In this document: positions 1-11,045 of the stretch, piece after piece
Numbering within the stretch: position 1 is the stretch's first letter
Layout of the letters: each line of letters opens with the position of its first letter
Origin: Cricetomys ansorgei
Taxonomy: Eukaryota > Chordata > Mammalia > Rodentia > Nesomyidae
Reading direction: 5' to 3'
Assembly: GCA_026225945.1 (NCBI GenBank)
Contig: JAMJFZ010001133.1
Location: 12,341,501 to 12,405,500, forward strand
Length of the DNA stretch: 64,000 bases
Translations under genes and position numbers: made by a program
Notes under the pieces: generated by a model
Seen by the model: the letters and a program-made list of their open reading frames with translations, nothing else
Databases searched by the model: none
Told to the model about the DNA's origin: nothing

Positions 1-1025
1 TGGGACCCAAGAAAATAATTGCTTTCAAATGAAAGATAAATGGCATGTGAGATCTTACTGTGATTCACTGAGATCATTTTAGGGTAAAACACTTAGACAA
101 GAGTGAAATAAAGCACAGTATCAGTGCTCGAGAACAACCTGTGGTAGGAAGTACAGTTTATAGGGGGTATCACTCCCTTGGTATACATGAACTTCTGCCA
201 AAGCTTCTTTACTCAAGTCAGTGAGATTCATGCTTGTTTTGCACACAGTTCTTCCCTTGATCTTAGCCAAAAGGCCAAGAAGTGATACCCATGCAATTCT
301 TTTCATTACTGTGTAATATTCTAGTATTGGTACACTAAAGCTTAGCTTTTTCAAAGTGAAAAAGAATTATTCTTATCTCCACTTAAAGTATATAAAAATA
401 CAATTACTGTGCATTGTTGACTGTCTTTGTTTTTACTAGTCTGTTACATTTTATCTCTGTGCATGTGTGCGTGTGTGTTTGGGAAGGGGGTTGAGTGGCC
501 ATTTTATTTTTAAAAAGCATTGTTTAATTGTCTGAAAGCATTACTGATGGAAAATGGTAGAATAGCCTCCAATTTCAGTTGGTTGAATAATTATTCCTAG
601 GAATGATAACCCATGGGTCACATTTAATTCTCCAAGTCAAGCTATTGAGTATGCAGGTTTGGGCACACTTAACCAGGTCTCTGCTTCTTTTGTTACAAGA
701 TTCAACCTATATGCTTATTAGAAAGACATAATGAGAAATATCCAGAACAACTGAAAAGGTGATTTTCTCATATCAAGCAGTCAACAATCTTAAATAATAC
801 AACTATAAGAAGAGTACCCTTAAGAACATAAGTACCAAGTCCTCAGAAGCATGAGGAGAGTGTATCATCTGATGGGTGTGTTTTTAATGTATAAACCAGA
901 AGACTCAGAAGATGAAGAGATGGGCCACAGAAGGAACTGGTAGGTGAGCTATTCACTCTACAGATGGCAGAATCCAAAATAGAAGTTTTCCCAAAACTAG
1001 AAAAATACACAGAAAGTTGGTTTTT
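1..1025. other. Unique A+T-rich stretch, nothing recognised
   Basis: No repeat family, gene or RNA is recognised. There is a short GT-rich patch near 462-480. The open frames here are short and resemble no known protein. Confidence 0.5.
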
Positions 1026-1029
1026 ATTC

Positions 1030-1380
1030 TCTGCTAGGACCTTATCAAAAGCCCATGTGTTATAGACCTTGTCCCCAGGATCAGGCTATTAGGAGGTGGT
1101 AGAGATTTTTGAAAGGTAGAGTCTGCAGAGAGGTCTTTAGGTCATTGGGGGTGTGGCCCTGAAGGAGATGACTTCCTCCCACTTTTTTGCTTTTTGTTCA
1201 TAAGGTACCTGAGCTTTGATTTACTCCAGTTCCTTGGTATGTTGCCTCTAGACATGACCCAAAGCATGTGAAGCAACTGATCATTGGCTGGAACTTCCAA
1301 AGCTATGAACCAAATCGCATGTTTTCTCTTTATGTTGTCTGTGCGTTTGTCAAGCATCAGACAGTTGCCTAACTTTTGTT
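1030..1380 (+). mobile_element. Old MaLR-like LTR, diverged
   Basis: The middle carries ggtcattgggggtgtggc (about 1141-1158). Near 1290-1330 there is a stretch resembling the MaLR 3' half (ggctggaacttcc, then tatgaaccaaat). It ends in a gttgcctaac-type 3' end. The order and direction of these blocks fit an ERVL-MaLR LTR (THE1/MST/MT/ORR1 kind) on the plus strand. No internal retroviral genes are present. Divergence is high and the subfamily is unresolved. Confidence 0.45.
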
Positions 1381-1433
1381 CTCACCCAAGAAGTGATAAG
1401 TATGTGAGGTGATGCATTGGTTAAAATTAGCTA

Positions 1434-1601
1434 GAACTGGGGTCACCAGGATGACACAGTGCAGAAAGGCAGTTGCTGCAGAAGCCTAGTGACTTGAGTT
1501 CCTCCCTAGAACTCATGTAAAGGTGGGAGGAGAGAACAGACTCCACAAAACTGCGCTCTGGACTCAACATGTGTGCCATGGCATGTGTGCTCTCATGCAC
1601 A

Positions 1602-1648
<47 letters not shown>
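1434..1648 (+). mobile_element. B2-type SINE with CA tail
   Basis: The order of elements matches a tRNA-derived rodent B2-family SINE: a degraded Pol III promoter region (1434-1500), gacttgagttcctccctag, a ggtgggaggagagaac block, a catgtgtgccatggcatgtg block, then a CA-repeat tail. It is diverged and so an old copy. Confidence 0.7.
1603..1647. repeat. (CA)n microsatellite
   Basis: About 22 uninterrupted CA units forming the 3' tail of the B2-type SINE. Likely length-polymorphic. Confidence 0.97.
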
Positions 1649-3916
1649 TAATAATAGATAAAATTTTAATTAACAAGGCATAAATATACCATAAAATTAT
1701 GGTGTATATGATAAAATAATTCCATGATTTATCATTAAGTATTTTCAAATAAGTAATTTTTTAAAAGCAAGCAAGCAAACACCAGATATAAAAATAGTAT
1801 AAATTATGAATATGGAACACGTAGCAGCCATTGTATCTCTGATGGGGTTCCAGTCTCTAAGTCCTGAGCACTCTGTGTGTAGATGTCCTACCCATCCAGG
1901 CAGGTTCTTCCCAAGTAAATCATTGGTGAGCACTTCTCCTAAGACTTCTGTCTATGCCACACAGGGCTGCTAGAACCTATTCTTGACATCTGTTGATCAG
2001 CATTGCTAGCCAACTCTAAATCTGATAAGGGAGCTAAAGTGTTTGGTACCAGGATTTAGATGCCAACTATTTGGACAGAGTGGAACAACTGCCATGATAT
2101 AATAGAAATAAATTATTAGTTTTATAATCAAGAAAACAAGACTCTTTTACCCTTATCAGCCCTGTCTCATTAAAAATTAAGGGGAAAATGGTTGAGTTTA
2201 GTATCATAATACCCAAATCATAAAAAGCAGTAATGCTTTTGGCTGCATTTATAGAATTATGATGTTGACAGTCATAAGTATAATTGTATATATTATAATT
2301 TTAACCATGACATTTAATGTGTTTCCACTTGATAATTAATTTTAAGGGCGATTGTAAAACAAAGTGTTCGAAAAAGAGGATGAAGAAGAATCAAGTTTTC
2401 CATGAGAAACAACAGATGATGGCATTGGCAGGACCAGTTTGGCCAGAAGACAAGGAAACAGTTGCCATTTCCTCTGCATTAAAATCTACAGCTAGATCCA
2501 AAGCTGGTCCATTTGGGAAGGCGATGCTAACTGAACGAGGGGGAACCTGAGCTCCCTTCTCCTTCTCCAACAGAGTCCCATTTCTGCATTTTATTTTGCA
2601 CATTTCAAGTTGCTGTGATGTATGCCTTCTTATCTATCATCCTGAATGTGAGCTCTTTAAGCAAGGAGGGTGTGTTTGGTTCCTGTTTTCAACTCACACA
2701 CTCACCGAGGCCAGGTGCAGATGCTTGAGAGATGTGTGTTAAATCAAGTGGAATGGATTATTTAAAATATTTCAGGAGCATCCAAGTGTGGCTGGATGTG
2801 TTTACAGGGGATGTACCCACTCCTGGCGACCATCACACAGGATGAAGGCAGATACAGTGAGAAAAGCATCGGGGAGCTTGTTTTCAGCTCTTCGTGGGGG
2901 CAGCTTAGCAAGCTCTGCCAGTTCTGTGAGGAGTGAGTGGTTTGGGTGGGATTTGCTGTCTCATTCTGAGTTTTTCATGTGTGGATACAATTTCAGTGAT
3001 GCATTAGAATTCTTAAAAAATCAGAAAAGCAAAATCATTTTGGGAACATTAGTAGTGACTCTAGCAGGAAGGTCCAAGGCTATGACTAACTCGCCACGCG
3101 AAATACGTGATGTCCTGGAGGTGATATTAAATTTTAAGTGGCATGAATCACTCATTTTATTTTTCTAGAATGTCAGTTTCTGCTATTTTTCTTAAAACCA
3201 TATGTCATTATGAAAAAATATTAGACATCAGATTTAAGACTCTTTCAATACTGAATAGGATTTTCAAAAAGCCTATTTATGATCAAGACCATCACATTAA
3301 TCTCCACTGCTTAGAATATTTGTATGAGAATTAGGAGAGTATCCCATCCATGTGGGAAAGAACAAAGTCTTCTATACTGATGTCCATGACATTTTATAGT
3401 TATGGTGGGAGGAGACTTGTGTTTCAAAGCTACAAAGATTCCTTCATATTTTTTACTTTAATTATGGTTGTACATATTTGCTTCTGTTGGTTGCTAATAT
3501 CTGTTTAAAAATATTCCGTAAATGAATTTTCTGTATATAGAAGATCATGCACTAGTCTTTATGCAATTTCAATCATCTGTATGCTATGTCTACCTTTTAA
3601 CATTTATTAAAATGTAGTTTATTTTCTTGTCGTTGATGCTTTTGTCCTAGAGCACTGGCTCAGTGTCTTAAATGCTTATATTTTGGACAAAGTACCTATG
3701 GGCAAATTAATCAAACACATAGGACCTAACTCATACAAAGAATAAAAACCATCCAATTTAGTATTGTCAGGTATAAGTTTCATCACCCAGAACCATTTTT
3801 TGCCACTATCACACCGTAAGTCTTGCAAATAGGTCACTGTTTTGTTTACAGGTCACAGGAGGTCTATTTTATTTTATTTTGCTTTGCTTTTTATTTTTTG
3901 TTTGTTATTTTTGGGG
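1649..3916. other. Unique stretch, nothing recognised
   Basis: A+T-rich single-copy-looking DNA. It includes open frames of 77 codons (2317-2550) and 126 codons (2788-3168) on the plus strand. Neither translation resembles a known family, and neither has a convincing splice or promoter context. Confidence 0.5.
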
Positions 3917-4075
3917 AGAATAACAGAAACAGAGAGAAGTTGGGTAGGTATGGAGGTGTAGAGGATTTGGGAGGAGTTGGGAGAAAGAAAATAATATGAC
4001 CAAATATATTATATGAAAATTTTTTTCTAAATACAACATTCTATTCCAAGATAAAAGAAAAACAATAAAAAAATC
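3917..4075 (+). mobile_element. L1 3' end fragment
   Basis: It has the layout of a rodent L1 3' terminus on the plus strand: a purine-rich block (gggtaggtatggaggtgtag, then aggatttgggaggagttggg), a ccaaatatattatatgaaaa segment, and an A-rich end (aacaataaaaaaa near 4061-4073). Confidence 0.6.
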
Positions 4076-4734
4076 TTTGAAAAGAATGAGTTGCAAAATA
4101 TGCTAGGAATTAGTTACAAAAACACATACATTCATGATGGAACTCTGAAGATATTGATACTTTTTAATCAAAGACAATTACTTACGAAGAAGGATTGCAA
4201 GTAATTTTTAAATCTCAGTTAGAAAAGGACCAATAGATTTAATCCAGATTTTTTTCCTTGTGAGTCAATTTACTTTAAGATTTAAAAAGTTCAATAGTAT
4301 TTAGTCAGTGGCAGATGGAGAACCCATACTTGCTTCAGCGAGGTATAACTTTTCCCCATTGTGCATTTTACAAAATATAAGCTTCTGTTTTGAAGCTCTT
4401 CCTTGGGAATGCTATTATGTGTTTCAAGTTGATTCTGTTGGACACAATGACTGGTCTGCTATTAATGGGATTTCTGGTTCCATGTGTCTCAGAATGGTTG
4501 GTCCTAATTGAAGGGTATAATCAATATTTGTATAATTCAAAGCAGATGAAGCTGGATGCCCCAAGTTTGAGGAGAACATTCTAGCTTGGGCATTGTATCT
4601 TCACAATTATTAATAATAGCTTTATTTTATTTCCAGTGAATCCACCTGGATGACAATCACAATGGCTGTGCCCTTTACCAATTAAATTCTAATCAAAGCA
4701 GTACCAGCATTGTCTTACATAGTATGGCAGTTGA
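4076..4734. other. Unique stretch, nothing recognised
   Basis: No family or gene recognised. Overlapping plus-strand frames at 4308-4584 are short and resemble nothing known. Confidence 0.5.
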
Positions 4735-4955
4735 TTCCCATTGACGACTTGAATGAATTAGAAACGCTCCTGTGAGCCACACCTCTAGTTGTGCCAGTGG
4801 AGGTATTTCCAGAGATTATCAGGAGTCTGGACTAACAGGGGAAAGGGAAAACCAGCCATGTTCCTGCGTCATCATGACTTCCTTGTAGTCCTTCCTCACG
4901 ACTACTATGAAGTAGTCAGGCATTTGTTACAGCGATGAGGAAAGCTAACTGATCC
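4735..4955 (+). mobile_element. Old MaLR-like LTR, diverged
   Basis: gagccacacctctagttgtg, ggtatttccagagattatc and the terminal tttgttacagcgatgagg then aaagctaactga occur in the order seen in old rodent MaLR-type LTRs. The 3' end is the best preserved part. No internal region is present. Confidence 0.4.
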
Positions 4956-7370
4956 ATGTGGTGTGGATCCTGACTACTCAGAATTAGCTGTATGAGCCTC
5001 CTAGGATGGCTTGTTAGACCTCAGGACCTCCTCACGACCTGCTGGCTTAGAATGACATTTCAACAAGGTCTCAAGATGGTTCAGAAACACAAAACCTTAG
5101 GAAAATCACTCCAGAGTCACACTGTCCTACTGGTTGTTTCAGGGTGGTTAGTTCTTTGGAAAATATTATAAACATCTTTCTGAAAATAGGAGCCTTTCTA
5201 TGTTACAAAATATCTTATGATTCAAAGAAGAAAGCATCAACTCTCATGTTCAATTAATCCTTCAAATATTCCAATATATTCTTATTTCATAATACAGATA
5301 GCATAATTGTACTTTTAACATGTACACACCTTTTTATATTATTTTAATAAATGATGATTCTTTTGCTTGTGATAGGACAAAATATCATTTGTGTTTACAT
5401 ATTTTAGGCAAAAATGATTTTGAAAGTATTTGTTCATTTTTTTTGAAACTTGTGCCTTTCATAACATGAAAATCAACTATTAACATGTCTATTTTTTTCC
5501 CTATCTAATTGACAGGTGTGCCAATTTTGTCCAAAAAGTGATTAAAATATTTTGTAAAAATGACATTAGGTAGAACACAAAATGATTTTTCAATATTTGC
5601 AAGACAACTAAAATGCTAGGTAATTTTATGCTTAGGAAAAGAGTAACTTTCAGCTAGCCACAGGCTGCAGACCTCTACCAAGACGTCTGGTCAGCTATCC
5701 TTCCTTCCCCAGACCATGACATTCAAATGTTATTTCATGACTTTCACAGCTTCAAGGCCCATTCTAAGTCCTCCACCAACAATTTACTGGCTGCGCAATT
5801 GCCCATGTGTAATACAACACACTGAACACATGTGAATTACAATGTTTTCCTTGTGCTTCTGTACACATATTTAATAAAACACTGAGGCACTGGGTCATCA
5901 AAGGAGGCCATGTGGCTACACTGACCAATAGAACCTGTGTGTGATTCTTGTATGCTTTCTCTATGCTTGACCTCTAGAGACCCCTCCTAGGCAACTTTGG
6001 CACATTTTCTCTCTTATCAATATAGCCAGATGTAAAAGAATGCAGTGTTTTAGAGACAAGTTGACCTGAAGAGCTAATGAAAAGTCTTCAGTCTATAAAG
6101 CAACTCAGATAGTCACTATTATTGAGATAAACTGCTCGGCACTCAGTGTGTGATGATTGTGGCACGGATCATGTGCTATCATGAACTACACAGGTGATAG
6201 CTTCCATAAATTGCAACACCATTATAAGAAAAAGGACTAACCCAATACATAGCATCAATTAAGGCAATATACAAGATAAGATATACATCATTAATTGCTT
6301 GAAGGCAGAAAATGGAGGGAAACATCAGGGCAGATGGATGATTGTTCATGGCTTATATTTGCAAAGCACATAACACTCTTACCTGCAATTTGGCGTATGT
6401 GCAATGAGCCAACTCTGACTATAGATCTAATGGGGAGGCATGTAAAGCAGCATGGGAAAATGCCCAGTGGTAACAGGCCACTGAGTTTCTCAAAGGCCCT
6501 GAGAAAGCAAATGAGCTCAGTAAAGAACTGGGTGGTTTGGAATGAGAATTAGCATGAAGGGTGTCTAGAAATTCAGGGGTTTGAAGGTTTTGAAGAAAAA
6601 ATTACTACCCCTCCTGAAATAAACGGTGTATCATGAAATAGCCTTGAATGTTAATAGTTAATAAAATTACTCAGTTGAGTTAATTTGGATAAATATTAAG
6701 TTAAGGTGGTGGCCTTTGTGGCTCTACTTACAGATAGCTAAGAGCATCCACAGCTAGCTCAGACAGTGAGCCACTTCTTGAGAGCTTAGAAAAAAAGCAG
6801 TAGCGGTGCTGCTCATATAACAGGGGTGATTGGCTGTCACCCCATGGTCTTGAGCAAACTTAGTAAAGGAAAGAGTATCTTTTGGGCTAGACATGTTTAT
6901 CTACCAGCAGAGCCAACCTTCATGCATTTTACCTGACACCACACATGGACCAGAGCTCTGTCAAACCCACACACAACGCTGTGTTCCTGTGTACTGTTTC
7001 TAGCGGTTTATACAATCTATTTCTACGACTCTAGCACAACCGCCTAGATTTTCATTCTGACTCGGCGTTTCTTTTTATGACTCCTACTGTGTTTTCTGAG
7101 AACTTACTATGTAGCAGAGACCCACGGGTACTGGGTGAGATTATTTGTTACAGGATTTGAATCACCATTCCATTATCTGTAGAGCCAGGAGCATGAAAGG
7201 GCAGGAGGAAGAACCAAACTCAATGCTGGGCCCCTGGGTAAGTGTAGATGACTGTGGGGACCCCTACCATTTCCCCCACAGTCTCCTTCACACAACAGTT
7301 CATAGATAAAATTCCTGTAGCAGACTCTGGAAGGTTCTTTCCAAGATCAGAGACTTTGCTGGCCACGTAC

Positions 7371-7372
<2 letters not shown>
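4956..7372. other. Unique stretch, nothing recognised
   Basis: A+T-rich, without a clear repeat. A plus-strand frame at 6295-6552 (85 codons) has no recognisable domain. Confidence 0.5.

Positions 7373-7413
<41 letters not shown>
7373..7413. repeat. (TG)n microsatellite
   Basis: About 20 uninterrupted TG units. It lies in otherwise unique sequence and is not obviously a SINE tail. Confidence 0.97.
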
Positions 7414-7415
<2 letters not shown>

Positions 7416-7769
7416 CAGTCTTGTTCATGGTCTTTTGAATGCTCTTCCCTCACAAGCTATATAAAAATGACTGGCATGTAGCATTTGGACCTTGGGCCAT
7501 AGGATTAAAACTCATCGTTTAACTGGTGCTTTGTCTCAGGCCTCTGGGCAAACTGAACAGCTGTTTAGTTTGTGCTATAGGTAAATGAACCATGACTCTC
7601 GTGTTTTCACATCACGTGGTCTTGAGATTCTCAGGGATCTTTGCTGTCCGTATAAACAAGGCATACATTTCTTGTGGAAGGATTTACTGTTCCTTGTTAA
7701 TCAACTTTCCATTCCCCTTCCCCATTGTAACTCTCTCTCTCTCTCTCTTACTCTCTTTTTAACAGCATA

Positions 7770-7932
7770 TATAAACCATGCTGGTATCAAACTCTGTGTA
7801 GCTGAGGATGACCTTGAACTCCTACCCTTCCTCTGCCTCCCAAGAGCAGAGATTACAGCCATGCCCCACCATACCCAGATTATGCCATGCTCAGTGTCAA
7901 ACACAGGAGCTGGTGCATGTTAAGCAGGCAGG
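7770..7932 (-). mobile_element. B4-type SINE
   Basis: Read on the plus strand it shows the reverse complement of a B1-like part (tgtagctgaggatgacct, then cctctgcctcccaagagcag and attacagccatgcc). After that comes the tRNA/ID-like part in reverse (gctcagtgtcaaacacagg, gtgcatgttaagcaggca). This tRNA-plus-B1 architecture is that of B4. A short CT run (7731-7748) precedes it. Confidence 0.6.
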
Positions 7933-9408
7933 TCTGAGCTATTCTCTCAGAACCCTGTTATCAAACTTCTTATCTCTGATTTTTCACTGTGGTTTTCCAA
8001 TATTATTGAAGAGAGCCTCAGCCACTTGCACTGAATTACCCATCATGCTGCTCACAGTTCAGACCCCACACCCATCTAAACACATGGAATATAATTACCA
8101 GGTTGGCTCCTGAATGTATATTTTTAAGAAGCTGCTGGAATGGTTTGTGAAATCTCTATGACAGCCTCCTCTCACCCCAGTCCCCAAGAATGACAGCCTT
8201 CCCAGGGCCCACTGTAAAAGTCCTACTCTGGGAGAGCTTTGGCATTAGTACCACAGGCTTCCCTGCCATAACCCTGCCGTGACTGCGGTGGCGTGAAGCA
8301 GGTGACTTCATCTACCTTACGTCTCCTCTCACATCTCACTCTCTCTTGCTGATTTGCAACATTTTTTATTTATTTTTAAACATGAAGAGAGTTTCTGGCT
8401 TGTCTACAGATATAACTCCTACTTCAAATTATTATAAAATTAGAGATGGCTTTTTCCCAAGCATAGAAGAAATTTGCTTTAAAACAACAATAACTTAAAA
8501 AAAAACAAAACCTGCCTAATTCTGGCAAAATAGTAGCCTAGGCTGGAGGAAGACTCCCCCACACAAAGAATAAAAGATTCTGGGAAAACAAAATAGATCA
8601 TTTTCAATAATTGCTCCAGGTTCTCTGAAGGAAAGTTGTGGGGTGTAGACAGAAGAGGAAACTGCCTTGGGTGGCAGGGGCAGGAGCTGTGGGTTTGGGG
8701 AGGGGGGGAAGGGGAGGTGCAAATAAGGGAGGGCACCCATATAAGGAGTGTCTGAGTGCAGCCTAGGGAGGGTGGGGCAGGAAGCTCAGTGGCTGTGCTG
8801 CAGGGGGTGGGGAGCACGACAGACATGGGGACAGCAGAGGACAGGATCTCAAAGTTGAGCTCAGGGAGAGCAGGAGCAGGAACTCCTGATTATGGGGGTT
8901 CACTGACTTCCATGGGGAGGTAGGCCACTACCTCAGATCTGAGAAATGGGGAGCTGCACCCCAGGGAGGGCCTGGCAGACTCCCTGCTCTTCTTCCACAT
9001 TATACACATTTGCCTGTCTCACTTTAGCTGAAACCACTTCTCTCGGTGAATAACATGACTTAAAAAACGATCCCAAAATAAATCTGAGACCAGAACTTAA
9101 TGTAGAAAATGGTGGATAATCAAAATGGAGAAATGAGTAAATAGTGGTCAGAAACTTGAACATTTTACAGAGTCGTAGGGAAACAGAAAGATATTTGGAG
9201 ACCATCTCGGGCTGCTCGGATGCCCCAGGGGAGAAATCACCTACATCAACAGAAGAGGAAACCATTTATAAATATTATAAATAAGAATATAAATGATCTC
9301 TTGGAAAGGATGCTCAATTATTGTGAGAAGTTAATGCCTCTCAGAAACTTGAGAGTTTTAAACTTTAATCTCAAGGATGTTCTAATGTTATTACATTTAA
9401 AACAATTG
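7933..9408. other. Unique stretch with a G-rich block
   Basis: No repeat family or gene is recognised. The part from about 8,630 to 8,960 is much more G-rich than its surroundings on the plus strand, which opens long proline/serine-rich frames on the minus strand. These look like composition artefacts. Confidence 0.5.
8697..8714 (+). other. Potential G-quadruplex motif
   Basis: GGGG, A, seven G, AA, GGGG: this can be split into four runs of at least three G with loops of one or two bases. That is a canonical G4 sequence pattern. Folding is an inference. Confidence 0.6.
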
Positions 9409-9628
9409 GGGTGCTTAGGAGGCAGCTCAACGGTTCCACCACTGACTGCTCTTCCAGAGGACCCAGGTTCAGTTCCCAGCACCCACATAGGGGATCACAA
9501 TCTCTGTAACTCGAGTGCTAGTGGATCCTGTGTTCTCTTCTGGCCTCTGAGGGCACTGTACACACGTAGTGCATAGATACACATACAGGAAAACACTCAT
9601 ACATATGAAATATTTTTAATTAAAAAAC
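9409..9628 (+). mobile_element. B3 (B2-family) SINE
   Basis: The 5' box gtgcttaggaggcagctcaa is followed by gactgctcttccagaggacc, gttcagttcccagcacccac and tctcttctggcctctgaggg, then cacatacaggaaaacactc and an A/T-rich tail. Length and order match a near-full-length B3. It inserted on the plus strand just upstream of a MaLR LTR. Confidence 0.85.
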
Positions 9629-9807
9629 TGGAGAATACAAGACATGGAATTCTTAAATAATATTAAGAACGTCCACCCAAAAAAAGGATATGAAACAGCA
9701 TTTTCATTTATAGATTTATAAATTTTTTTTTGAAAAAATTGCAATTACATAGTCCTTGGACAATTACCCCAAAACAGAGCACAGAAAAGAGAACAAGGAA
9801 GGAAAGA

Positions 9808-10065
9808 TGCCTTAGTTACTGTTCTATTGCAGTAACAAAACACCACGGCCAAGGCAACTTATTAAAGAAAGCATCTAATTTGGGACTCACAGCTCCAAAA
9901 GGTTAGAAATGGTTAGCGTTCAGGACCATCTTAGCAGAGAACATGGCAGCAATCAGTAACAAAGCATAGCTCTGGAGCAGTAGCTGAGAGCTTACATCTG
10001 ATCCACGAACAGGAGGCAAAGAAAACTAGCTGGGAAATAGTGTTGCTTTCTGCACTTTGATTTTC
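9808..10065 (-). mobile_element. MT/ORR1-type MaLR LTR, truncated
   Basis: It begins tgccttagttactgttctat and continues with ccaaggcaacttattaaag and a catctaatttgggactcac block. This is the reverse complement of the conserved 3' end of rodent MT-type MaLR LTRs, including the reversed polyadenylation region. The far (U3) part is missing. The better-preserved copy at 17,091-17,482 is the useful comparison. Confidence 0.7.
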
Positions 10066-10126
10066 ACAGACTGTAAAGATCCTGTAGACACAACGGCAGG
10101 CTGCCTTAGATTTTACCTACACTTGG

Positions 10127-10901
10127 TCGAGTAGCACTTACAGTGATGGAAATTTCTATGCATGCTACTAGGGGATAAAAGGAAGCAACATTCTTACAAA
10201 GCTGTGAACCTTGTCAGCTACCATAACAAATGGTCTGGCAACATATGTGCCCTGGTGCAAGAGTAGCATGAATGTTATATATGTAATCAACAACTTTCTG
10301 ATTGGACTCAAAGCCTCAGTGGTATCATTAGCTGGGCCAACAACCTGTGACTGGCTATGCCATAGACCCTAGGGAAAAACATAATACAGTTATCCTGCTA
10401 AATGCAGATAGTGGTAAACTGCCTTTAAGTTCTTATCTCTATACCATAGTTCATTGTGTCTCTCAACACTCATCAGAGAACCTCCTTTTACAGTAAATAA
10501 CTATTACTATAAAAGCCTACAACTAATCAGTCTGCAGAGAATAAGAGGCTGTAGATGCCTTGGCTCTAAATAGGACATTTGTATCACACCCCTGTCCCCC
10601 AAGGCTCTGAGGTCATCATGGAAATGAAGACTGTGGTAAGAACGTAGGAGCCAGAGGTCGGGAACATCTGCAGAAACAATGTTAGCTGAGCATGGCAGGG
10701 CCAGTGCACACATGGGCTCACAAGAGAGAGAGAGAGATGGGGGGGAGATGAAGTTGGAGAAGATGAAGATGAAGAAGACGAAGAAGGGAAGTGGTAGTGG
10801 ATAGGAGAAGAATTGGAAGGAGAGGGAAAAGGGGGTTGATTTAATCAAAACACATTATGCCTTATGAAATTTCCGAACAATAAAACAACAATAAATAAAA
10901 A
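10127..10901 (+). mobile_element. L1 (Lx-type) 3' UTR insertion
   Basis: Successive blocks match a rodent L1 3' UTR: caaagctgtgaaccttgtca (about 10,198), aacaactttctgattggact, gtgactggctatgccataga, a catcagagaacctcctttt block, aggagccagaggtcgggaac, a purine-rich tract (10,726-10,835), then an A-rich tail with several AATAAA motifs to about 10,901. The copy is 5'-truncated and carries no ORF2. A 13-base direct repeat with two mismatches flanks it: tttacctacactt at 10,112-10,124 and ttcacctatactt at 10,902-10,914. It is a plausible target-site duplication. Confidence 0.75.
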
Positions 10902-10964
10902 TTCACCTATACTTTTTTCTTGCTGTTGCAATAGTCCATTTTACTGTGGAAGTTCTTTTTGTTT

Positions 10965-11045
10965 TCCTTTTGGTAATGCTGTAGATTGAACTCAGGGCCA
11001 CATGTATATTTGGAAGGCTTTCTGCTTCTGGTCTATATATCCAGC
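10965..11045 (-). mobile_element. ID/B4 tRNA-like SINE fragment
   Basis: tttggtaatgctgtagattg, aactcagggccacatg and tctatatatccagc resemble the reverse complement of the tRNA-derived half of ID/B4 SINEs, including the reversed B box. Diverged. Confidence 0.5.

Noticed and set aside
2788..3168. A 126-codon plus-strand frame, with a 77-codon frame at 2317-2550 nearby
   Set aside because: The translations resemble no known family, lack a clear start context or splice signals and sit in ordinary A+T-rich DNA. Length is within chance expectation for 64 kb.
8479..8826. A 115-codon minus frame rich in Pro and Ser
   Set aside because: It falls in the G-rich block and is explained by composition; there is no domain or start context.
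10965..11045. A tRNA gene on the minus strand
   Set aside because: The tRNA-like boxes belong to an ID/B4 SINE remnant; no intact cloverleaf can be drawn. The same holds for the B2/B3 copies.
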